Shown: one piece after another, positions 14,686 to 19,368 of the stretch
Layout: each line of letters starts with the position of its first letter
Numbering within the stretch: position 1 is the stretch's first letter
Source of the DNA: Caulobacter segnis
Lineage (GTDB): Bacteria > Pseudomonadota > Alphaproteobacteria > Caulobacterales > Caulobacteraceae
DNA length: 19,368 bases
NCBI RefSeq assembly: GCF_003243465.1
Contig: NZ_QFQZ01000083.1
Span: forward strand, 1 to 19,368
Reading direction: 5' to 3'
Made by a program: the position numbers and the translations under genes
Notes under the pieces: generated by a model
Seen by the model: the letters and a program-made list of their open reading frames with translations, nothing else
Database searches by the model: none
Told to the model about the DNA's origin: nothing

Positions 14686-14835
14686 ATGGTTATGCGCATT
14701 GATCTCGCGCCCAGCGGCGCCCCGGTCCCCGCCCACAACGCACGGCGGGTCGATCTCATTCGTTCTCTCGCGGTCGGCGGCTCGATGGCGATCTGGCTCG
14801 TGATCCTTTTGGGCCTGCGCCTGATCGCGGTCTGA
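14686..14835 (+). CDS. Small single-pass membrane protein (49 aa)
   Basis: A 49-codon ORF with a polar, basic N-terminal half (APVPAHNARRVDLIR) and a C-terminal hydrophobic span (about 28-48, with MAIWLVILLGLRLIAV), giving a single-pass membrane peptide with a positively charged cytoplasmic flank. The frame is open upstream to 14518, but that part is Arg-rich and unlike a protein. GGAAGGAAG sits about 11 bases before the ATG at 14686; a second ATG at 14692 has GCGGA six bases before it. I know no family for it. Confidence 0.5.
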   Translation: MVMRIDLAPSGAPVPAHNARRVDLIRSLAVGGSMAIWLVILLGLRLIAV

Positions 14836-14878
14836 CCGCGACGTCCCGTCACACCGGACACCCCTTTTCTGGACGCTC

Positions 14879-14897
14879 GGAAGGGCCATATCCTTCC
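14879..14897 (+). repeat. Inverted repeat upstream of the 22-codon ORF
   Basis: GGAAGG-GCCATAT-CCTTCC (6-bp arms, 7-nt loop). The loop overlaps GCCATATC (14885-14892), which matches the Caulobacter -10 consensus GCTANAWC at seven of eight positions. It could therefore be promoter sequence for the downstream unit or the end of the upstream small gene's message. Confidence 0.35.
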
Positions 14898-14914
14898 TGT
14901 GTTGTTCAACTACT

Positions 14915-14931
14915 GAAAGGAGGTGATCCAG
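14915..14931 (+). promoter_or_regulatory. Maximal Shine-Dalgarno: 17-nt perfect complement of the 16S rRNA 3' end
   Basis: GAAAGGAGGTGATCCAG is the exact reverse complement of the conserved 16S 3' terminus (CTGGATCACCTCCTTTC). The core AGGAGG ends seven bases before the GTG at 14931. This is far longer than any other ribosome site in the window. It is not a stray 16S fragment: identity stops immediately on both sides. Confidence 0.85.
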
Positions 14932-14999
14932 TGTCTCATTGTCTCCAACCGCGGTCGCAAAGCGTGACCTGGAGCCGCAAGAGCGAGGTCTCCGCCTAA
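14931..14999 (+). CDS. 22-codon ORF behind a maximal Shine-Dalgarno
   Basis: GTG-started ORF of 22 residues, beginning MSHCLQPRSQ and ending KSEVSA. It is Ser- and basic-rich, with one Cys and one Trp and no hydrophobic span. Translation is strongly suggested by the perfect extended ribosome site seven bases upstream. Immediately after the TAA comes a small hairpin (GGCG-TTGAG-CGCC, 15000-15012), and 57 bases later a strong terminator. The product could be a functional micropeptide, a leader-type peptide, or a by-product of a regulatory RNA that binds ribosomes. I do not recognise the peptide. No downstream gene lies on the same strand, which argues against classical attenuation. Confidence 0.6.
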   Translation: MSHCLQPRSQSVTWSRKSEVSA

Positions 15000-15055
15000 G
15001 GCGTTGAGCGCCAGAGGTTTCAAGTCACACGCTGCGCGAGCGGCTACGACGATGG

Positions 15056-15086
15056 AAGGGCCGTCCCAGCCGGGACGGCCCTTTTT
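15056..15086 (+). terminator. Strong intrinsic terminator
   Basis: A perfect 12-bp stem AAGGGCCGTCCC / GGGACGGCCCTT (15056-15067 and 15072-15083) with the 4-nt loop AGCC runs into TTTTT. It is the best terminator in the window. It ends plus-strand transcription from the small-ORF unit and may also insulate the convergent isovaleryl-CoA dehydrogenase gene, whose stop codon is 28 bases away. Confidence 0.85.
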
Positions 15087-15113
15087 CATGGCTGCCGTCT
15101 TGGCAAGTTTGGC

Positions 15114-16271
15114 TCAGGCGCCGATCAGCTCACGGCCGATCAGGAAACGGCGGATCTCGTTGGTGCCCGCGCCGATGTCGTAGAGCTTGGCGTCGCGCAG
15201 CAGGCGCTCGACCGGCCATTCCTTGGTGTAGCCCGCGCCGCCCAGGGCCTGGATCGCCTCGAGCGCCACCTTCACCGCGTTCTCGGACGCCATCAGGATC
15301 GCGCCGGCCGCGTCAAAGCGCGTGGTCTTGCCCGCGTCGCAAGCCCGGGCCACGGCGTAGACATAGGCCCGCGCCGAATTCAGGGCCACGTACATGTCGG
15401 CGATCTTGCCCTGCATCAGCTGGAAGCCGCCGATCGGCTGGCCGAACTGCTTGCGGTCGCGGACATAGGGCAGGACGATGTCGAGGCAGGCCTGCATGAT
15501 GCCCAGCGGGCCAGCCGCCAGCACGGCGCGCTCGTAGTCGAGGCCGCTCATCAACACCCCGACGCCCCCGCCGACCGGGCCCATCACGTTTTCTTCCGGG
15601 ATTTCGCAGTCGTCGAACACCAGCTCGGCGGTGTCGCTGCCGCGCATGCCCATCTTCTCCAGCTTCTTGGAGACGCTGAAGCCCCTCATGCCCTTCTCGA
15701 CGAGGAAGGCCGTGATCCCGCGACTCCCCTCGCCTGTCTTGGCGTAGACGACCAGGGTGTCGGCGTGCGGGGCGTTGGTGATCCAGAACTTCGTGCCGTT
15801 CAGGACATAGCGGTCGCCGCGCTGGTCGGCGCGCAACTTCATCGACACGACGTCGGAGCCCGCCCCCGCCTCGCTCATGGCCAGGGAGCCGACATGCTCG
15901 CCGCTGATCAGCTTGGGCAGGTATCGGCGCTTCTGCTCGGGCGTGCCCCAGCGGCGGATCTGGTTGACGCAGAGGTTGGAGTGCGCGCCGTACGACAGGC
16001 CCACCGAGGCCGAGGCGCGGGAGACCTCCTCCATCGCCACCACGTGCTCGAGATAGCCGAGGCTCAGGCCGCCAAACTCTTCCTCGACCGTGATCCCGTG
16101 CAGGCCCAGGTCGCCCATCGGAACCCAGAGCGCGCGTGGGAAGGTGTTGGTCTCGTCGATCTCGGCGGCCAGAGGCGCGATGCGGTCGGCGGCGAAGCGG
16201 GCGGTCGTCTCGCGGATGGCGTCGGCGGTCTCGCCCAGAGCGAAGTCCATCGTGGGTGCGAAATTCGTCAT
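15114..16271 (-). CDS. liuA: Isovaleryl-CoA dehydrogenase
   Basis: FAD-dependent acyl-CoA dehydrogenase of 385 residues that oxidises isovaleryl-CoA to 3-methylcrotonyl-CoA, passing electrons to ETF. Family landmarks: AMSEAGAGSD (131-140), FWITNAPHADTLVVYAKT (162-179), the central LEKMGMRGSDTAELVFDDCEIP and the C-terminal GGAGYTKEWPVERLLRDAKLYDIGAGTNEI segment. The catalytic base is E247 in GLDYERAVLAAGP, on helix G as in isovaleryl-CoA dehydrogenases rather than at the C-terminal position of most acyl-CoA dehydrogenases. The ATG at 16271 has GGAGG six bases upstream; the 12 extra residues from an upstream start are rejected. It supplies the substrate of MccAB, encoded 2.6 kb away on the same strand. 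Confidence 0.95.
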   Translation of the reverse strand: MTNFAPTMDFALGETADAIRETTARFAADRIAPLAAEIDETNTFPRALWVPMGDLGLHGITVEEEFGGLSLGYLEHVVAMEEVSRASASVGLSYGAHSNLCVNQIRRWGTPEQKRRYLPKLISGEHVGSLAMSEAGAGSDVVSMKLRADQRGDRYVLNGTKFWITNAPHADTLVVYAKTGEGSRGITAFLVEKGMRGFSVSKKLEKMGMRGSDTAELVFDDCEIPEENVMGPVGGGVGVLMSGLDYERAVLAAGPLGIMQACLDIVLPYVRDRKQFGQPIGGFQLMQGKIADMYVALNSARAYVYAVARACDAGKTTRFDAAGAILMASENAVKVALEAIQALGGAGYTKEWPVERLLRDAKLYDIGAGTNEIRRFLIGRELIGA

Positions 16272-16290
16272 GATAGTCCTCCCATAGCAC

Positions 16291-16325
16291 GAACGCCCGC
16301 GGATCAACGAGACCCGCGGGCGTTC
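16291..16325. terminator. Strong hairpin between spmX and isovaleryl-CoA dehydrogenase
   Basis: A perfect 12-bp stem GAACGCCCGCGG / CCGCGGGCGTTC with an 11-nt loop. It is downstream of the spmX stop and about 20 bases upstream of the liuA start codon. The minus-strand continuation (GTGCTATGGG) is not T-rich, so it may be a Rho-assisted or partial terminator for spmX, or a structure in a liuA leader. Confidence 0.5.
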
Positions 16326-16356
16326 TTGCTCGGCTTCCCTTGAGTAAGGAAAGTTC

Positions 16357-17589
16357 TTATTCGCCCGCCCTATCTGGCCCGGCCAGTCGGCGCAACAGAA
16401 GATACGCCGAAACCACGAAGCAGATTGCGCCGATCATGCTGGCGCCGTAGCCGAACAGCCTGACCTGATCGGCGGCGTCTGACGCCACGGTCAGGATCCA
16501 GAGGACGCCGCCGCCGAACAGCGAAAGGCCCAGCAGGCCCAGGACGATCAGCAGGCTCGCGCCGCCCTTCGAGCGCGGCGGCTTGTAGCGACCGCCGGCG
16601 ATGCTGCTGGCGGGCGACAGCTCCGCCGTCGCGCTGGTCGAGAAGCCGTCCAGATTGAAGGCCGAGCCGCTATCGGGCGCACCAAACAGAGTCGGCTCAT
16701 TGGCGGCCGGCGCCAGGTCGACCGCGGCCGGCCTCTCCGCAGCCTGCGGCGACGGGCGGAAGGGCGTCAGCTCGACCGGCGGCTCCGGGAACAGTACAGG
16801 GCCCGACGAAGCGCCAGTCGCCTTCTGCGCTTGCGGCGCGGGGGGCTCAGGCAGGCCCAGATCCGGCTGCGACTTGCTCGGCGTCGCCTCGGCCTCGGCC
16901 AGGATGGCTTCCAGGCGAGCGCTGACGGCGGCCGCCGACTGTTCCGTCGCGGTCGGCCTGTCCTCTTCCGGGACAACGATGCTGAACGGAAGGTCGCCCT
17001 CGCGATGGGCTACGACGCGGTCGCCGTCGGTGCGGGTGCTGACCGTCGCGGGCGTCTGCTTGGGAATGGCGTTGCTGGCGTCGTAGTCGATCTTGGGCCG
17101 CAGGATCGAGCTGGGCGCGGGCACCCACTCGCCATTGGCCGGCGTCAGGAACAGCGTCTTCTCGGCCGAGCGCCGGCGGACCAGGGCGTCGATGACGATG
17201 CGCTCGCCTTCGAAATCGGCCTTCCGCCACATCTCCATCGCGCAGGCGGCCTGCAGCAGCGAGCCCTCGTTGATCCGGCGCAGCACGCCCGAGCGCACGA
17301 AATTCTCCAGGCCGATATTGAAGGCGAAGCAGACCAGGGCGTCGAATTGGTTCTGGGTCAGGGGCGTGTAGGTGTGCTCGTTGACCGAGTGCGCCACAGA
17401 GATCAGGTCGTACAGCAGCAGGGCCTCGGCGTCCTTTTCCGAGACAGTCGCGCCCGGACGCGCGGTCAGCGTATGGCCATAGCCGATGGTCCAGCGTCCG
17501 TCGGGAAGCTGGGCGGACGTCTGACGGTAGCCTTCGAATCTCTTGATGAGATCGACGGCGGCGCGGGAGACCTGATGACGCGGTTTCAT
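16357..17589 (-). CDS. spmX: SpmX, stalked-pole muramidase-fold protein that recruits DivJ
   Basis: SpmX localises and activates the histidine kinase DivJ at the old pole and marks stalked-cell identity. The 410 residues have its plan: a GH24 phage-lysozyme-like domain (about 1-150), a long Pro/Ala-rich, acidic linker (about 155-340), and two C-terminal membrane helices (about 345-369 and 378-399). In the active-site segment, E19 (FEG) and T34 (GRWTIGYGHT) are kept, but the lysozyme catalytic Asp, expected nine residues after the Glu, is L28. That agrees with the published view that SpmX is a detoxified phage lysin. No holin, spanin or other phage genes are nearby, so it is not a prophage remnant. 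A sigma-54 type promoter lies 54 bases upstream, consistent with the known TacA/sigma-54 control. The ATG at 17589 starts the conserved MKPRHQVSRAA. Confidence 0.94.
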   Translation of the reverse strand: MKPRHQVSRAAVDLIKRFEGYRQTSAQLPDGRWTIGYGHTLTARPGATVSEKDAEALLLYDLISVAHSVNEHTYTPLTQNQFDALVCFAFNIGLENFVRSGVLRRINEGSLLQAACAMEMWRKADFEGERIVIDALVRRRSAEKTLFLTPANGEWVPAPSSILRPKIDYDASNAIPKQTPATVSTRTDGDRVVAHREGDLPFSIVVPEEDRPTATEQSAAAVSARLEAILAEAEATPSKSQPDLGLPEPPAPQAQKATGASSGPVLFPEPPVELTPFRPSPQAAERPAAVDLAPAANEPTLFGAPDSGSAFNLDGFSTSATAELSPASSIAGGRYKPPRSKGGASLLIVLGLLGLSLFGGGVLWILTVASDAADQVRLFGYGASMIGAICFVVSAYLLLRRLAGPDRAGE

Positions 17590-17642
17590 CGCCTAGTTTG
17601 ACCCAAATTGAGACAGACGCGGGTGCGCTAGCCTGTCTTGGC

Positions 17643-17658
17643 GCAAGGTCCGCGCCAG
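17643..17658 (-). promoter_or_regulatory. Sigma-54 (-24/-12) promoter of spmX
   Basis: On the minus strand the sequence CTGGCGCGGACCTTGC matches the RpoN consensus YTGGCACG-N4-TTGC, with one mismatch (G for A) outside the invariant GG and GC, which are separated by the required 10 bases. Transcription would begin near 17631, giving a leader of about 42 bases. In C. crescentus spmX is activated by the sigma-54 regulator TacA. The TacA site should lie upstream, within or near the 3' end of mgtE; I could not identify it. Confidence 0.8.
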
Positions 17659-17684
17659 TTTTCGCTGTCTAGGCGATCAACGTC

Positions 17685-19142
17685 TCATTGCATCAGCAGC
17701 GCCGCGATCAGCAGCACCGCGAAGAAGCCCATGAAATCGGTCAGGAAGGTGACGAAGATCGAGGACGACACCGCTGGATCGCGCCCCATCTTCTCCAAGG
17801 CCAGAGGCGCCAGGATGCCGCCCAGGGCGGCCGTGAAGATGTTGGCGATCAGCGCCGCGCCCACCGTGATGGCCAGCTTGGCGTTGTGATAGAAGAAGAA
17901 CGTCGCCATGCCCATGACCACTGCAAGGCAGATGCCGTTGGTCAGGCCCACCAGCACTTCCCGGACGATGATCCGGCGCGCGTTCGCGGCGGTCAGCTCC
18001 TTGCTGGCCAGGGCGCGGACGGCCACGGCCAGGGTCTGGGTGCCGGCGTTGCCGCCCAGCGACGAAACAATCGGCATCAGCACCGCCAGGGCCACCAGCT
18101 TGGCGATCTGGTCCTGGAAGATGGCGATGGCCGACACCGCGATCGTCTCGGTGACCAGGTTCAGCAGCAGCCAGGGCAGCCGCGAGCGGACGATCTCCTG
18201 GACGCTCGCGTCACGGCCGGCGTCGGACACGCCGGCCAGGGCCAGGATGTCTTCCTGCGCTTCGTCGCGGATAACCTCGACGATGTCGTCGACGGTGATC
18301 TGGCCAACCAGCCGCCCGCCCGGCTCGATCACCGGCGCGCTGATCAGGTGGTACTTGTCGAAGATGTAGGCGACCTCCTCCTGGTCCATGTCGACCGGGA
18401 TTTCGGTGACGGCCTCCATCAGCTCGGCCAGCGGCGTCTCGCGGCGGCTGCGCAGCAGGATGCTGATCGGGATCGCGCCGACGGGCTTGTAGGTCGGGTC
18501 GACCACATAGACGTCGAAGAACAGCTCGGGCAGCGAGTCGCCCGCCTCGCGGACGTGGTCGATCGTCTGGCCGACGGTCCAGAACTCCGGCGCGGCCAGG
18601 AATTCCCGCTGCATCAGGCGGCCGGCGGTCTCGTCCTCGTAGGACAGCGTCGTCTCGATCGCGGCGCGGTCGGTCTCGCCCATGGCCGCCAGCACCTGGA
18701 AGCGCTTGGTGTCGTCGAGGTCATCGATGACGTCGGCGGCGTCGTCGGTGTCCAGCTCCTCCAGCGCGCGGGCCAGGGTCACAGACGGCGTGGCCTCCAG
18801 CACCTCCTCGCGGATATTGTCCTCAAGCTCGGAGATGATTTCGCCCAGCGCCTCGGGATCCAGGAGCGGAATCACCTCCTCGCGGTAGTCGGCCGTCAGG
18901 AAGCCCATCAGGTCGGCCACGTCGGCCGGGTCCAGAGCGCCGACCAGCTCACGCAGACGCTTGGCGTCGCCGCTGTCGGCGGCGTCGATCACCATTTCGA
19001 CGTATTCGGGATTGAGAGCGTAGTCCTCGCCAAGCGCGAGGTCTTCCAGCTCTTCTGGAGTCTCGGACTTCGGGAGTGGAATTTGGGCCATCGGGATGTC
19101 GTCCAGCACCTCGTCGGTCAGTTCGGCGGTGTCCCGGGTCAT
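17685..19142 (-). CDS. mgtE: Magnesium channel/transporter MgtE
   Basis: Inner-membrane Mg2+ channel gated by intracellular Mg2+, 485 residues. Order: an acidic N-terminal extension (about 1-40), a superhelical N domain (about 45-170) rich in Asp/Glu, two CBS domains (about 180-300, with VDDIVEVIRDEAQEDI leading to the plug helix) and a five-helix pore domain (about 320-485). Hallmarks are PIVSSLGGNAGTQT (357-370) and the pore aspartate D469 in FVTFLTDFMGFF, equivalent to D432 of Thermus MgtE. AGGAGG five bases before the ATG at 19142 is a strong ribosome site. The spmX promoter lies in the 95-bp gap after its stop. I see no Mg2+ riboswitch upstream. Confidence 0.96.
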   Translation of the reverse strand: MTRDTAELTDEVLDDIPMAQIPLPKSETPEELEDLALGEDYALNPEYVEMVIDAADSGDAKRLRELVGALDPADVADLMGFLTADYREEVIPLLDPEALGEIISELEDNIREEVLEATPSVTLARALEELDTDDAADVIDDLDDTKRFQVLAAMGETDRAAIETTLSYEDETAGRLMQREFLAAPEFWTVGQTIDHVREAGDSLPELFFDVYVVDPTYKPVGAIPISILLRSRRETPLAELMEAVTEIPVDMDQEEVAYIFDKYHLISAPVIEPGGRLVGQITVDDIVEVIRDEAQEDILALAGVSDAGRDASVQEIVRSRLPWLLLNLVTETIAVSAIAIFQDQIAKLVALAVLMPIVSSLGGNAGTQTLAVAVRALASKELTAANARRIIVREVLVGLTNGICLAVVMGMATFFFYHNAKLAITVGAALIANIFTAALGGILAPLALEKMGRDPAVSSSIFVTFLTDFMGFFAVLLIAALLMQ

Positions 19143-19197
19143 GGGGGCCTCCTGAGCTCTAGGCTGCTGGGTTCGTTGGCGCTGCGTCCGATTGATA

Positions 19198-19228
19198 GGA
19201 CCCTGAGGCGAAATCAGGGCCAGAAACG
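19198..19228. repeat. Intergenic repeat copy B (GGACCCTGA element)
   Basis: GGACCCTGAGGCGAAATCAG and the following bases match copy A at 12571-12610 upstream of the patatin-like gene. The stem here is CCCTGA / TCAGGG (19201-19206 and 19214-19219). The two copies differ at stem positions while keeping a base-paired core. Location: upstream of mgtE. Confidence 0.5.
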
Positions 19229-19230
19229 AT

Positions 19231-19277
19231 TAGAGCGCCCCTTGCGAGTCGGAAACCGATTTCGCCGGAGCGCTCTA
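19231..19277. repeat. Long inverted repeat with an embedded GANTC site
   Basis: TAGAGCGCCCC (19231-19241) and GGAGCGCTCTA (19267-19277) pair at 10 of 11 positions, enclosing an inner hairpin TCGG-AAA-CCGA (19249-19259) and a CcrM site GAGTC (19246-19250). It lies between the tRNA-Leu and mgtE genes and directly next to repeat copy B. This resembles the Caulobacter intergenic repeats linked to methylation sites; it may also act as the tRNA terminator on the minus strand. Confidence 0.55.
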
Positions 19278-19290
19278 TTCATGTTCACCT

Positions 19291-19368
19291 TGGTGCGGTC
19301 GAGAAGACTCGAACTTCCACGGGTTGCCCCACAGCGACCTCAACGCTGCGCGTCTACCAATTCCGCCA
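19291..19368 (-). tRNA. tRNA-Leu (anticodon GAG), 5' end cut by the window
   Basis: On the minus strand the D-arm region (TGGCGGAATTGGTAGACGCG), the anticodon arm CAGCG-TTGAGGT-CGCTG with anticodon GAG, the long variable arm typical of tRNA-Leu (TGGGGCAACCCGTG), the T-arm GGAAG-TTCGAGT-CTTCT and the acceptor strand CGACCGC followed by A and an encoded CCA (19291-19293) are all present. The first seven acceptor bases should lie just beyond 19368. It reads CUC and, by wobble, CUU codons. Confidence 0.93.

Larger units (their letters stand above)
14899..15086 (+). ncRNA. Putative short independent transcript (sRNA or micropeptide mRNA)
   Basis: Boundaries are inferred: a -10-like GCCATATC at 14885-14892 would start RNA near 14899, and a strong intrinsic terminator ends it near 15086. 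The approximately 190-nt RNA would carry the 17-nt anti-16S sequence, the 22-codon ORF and a small hairpin. Because the terminator's T tract is on the plus strand and the nearest plus-strand gene ends at 14835, a dedicated plus-strand transcript is likely. No known RNA family was recognised. Confidence 0.45.

Noticed and set aside
14915..14931. Possible fragment of a reversed 16S rRNA gene
   Set aside because: The match to the 16S 3' end is exactly 17 nt and ends abruptly; the next conserved 16S bases are absent and a start codon at ideal spacing follows, so it is a ribosome site.
16357..17589. Prophage endolysin
   Set aside because: Although the N-terminal domain is GH24, the long Pro-rich linker, two C-terminal membrane helices, lost catalytic Asp, sigma-54 promoter and absence of phage neighbours identify it as SpmX.
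19143..19200. Mg2+ riboswitch in the mgtE leader
   Set aside because: No M-box or mgtA-like structure could be recognised; only a strong Shine-Dalgarno and, further upstream, repeats are visible.
1..19368. CRISPR array, insertion sequence, toxin-antitoxin pair or phage defence island
   Set aside because: No regularly spaced direct repeats, transposase, integrase or recognisable defence domains were found; all large genes are core metabolism, envelope or cell-cycle genes.

Overview
The window is about 19.4 kb of GC-rich, gene-dense chromosome from an alphaproteobacterium, almost certainly Caulobacter or a very close relative. Three things support this: an intact mipZ (division-plane regulator), an intact spmX (stalked-pole factor derived from a phage lysozyme), and CcrM-type GANTC sites both in the mipZ promoter and inside intergenic repeats. 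I see no prophage, insertion sequence, CRISPR array or integrase. It reads as ordinary vertically inherited core genome with a few unexplained small elements.

Layout. 1-1312: a secreted D-Ala-D-Ala carboxypeptidase with a SPOR domain, then a palindrome-rich spacer (1320-1483). 1491-4211 (minus): a class I/II PLP aminotransferase, a small membrane-anchored J-protein and mipZ. 4212-4411: a divergent control region (CtrA-like box, two GANTC sites) shared with panC (4412-5275, plus). 5283-6728: a 29-residue membrane peptide, a DUF1489 protein and a divergent DJ-1/PfpI-family protein. 6769-12522 (minus): mccB, a crotonase, a DUF3667 membrane protein and mccA, a tightly packed leucine-degradation operon (isovaleryl-CoA branch). 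12724-14490 (plus): a patatin/NTE-like lipase with an N-terminal cyclic-nucleotide-binding fold. 14491-15113: no large gene, but a 49-residue membrane ORF and a compact transcription unit with a 17-nt perfect match to the complement of the 16S 3' end, a 22-codon ORF and a strong terminator. 15114-16271 (minus): isovaleryl-CoA dehydrogenase, the first step of the same leucine pathway. 16357-17589 (minus): spmX with a sigma-54 type -24/-12 promoter. 17685-19142 (minus): the Mg2+ channel MgtE. 19198-19277: a structured intergenic repeat. 19291-19368: a tRNA-Leu(GAG) cut by the window end.

How the genes work together. Isovaleryl-CoA dehydrogenase makes 3-methylcrotonyl-CoA, MccA/MccB carboxylate it, and the crotonase hydrates the product to HMG-CoA; HMG-CoA lyase is not in the window. 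DUF3667 sits inside this operon for no known reason. MipZ and SpmX belong to the Caulobacter polarity and division programme, and their promoters carry the expected kinds of control sites (CcrM/CtrA-like and sigma-54).

The best candidate for something undescribed is the small unit at about 14900-15086. It has the maximal possible Shine-Dalgarno pairing, a 22-residue ORF and a dedicated terminator. Other points of interest are the DUF3667 protein within the leucine operon, the palindromic island at 1320-1483, and the repeat shared by 12571-12610 and 19198-19228.
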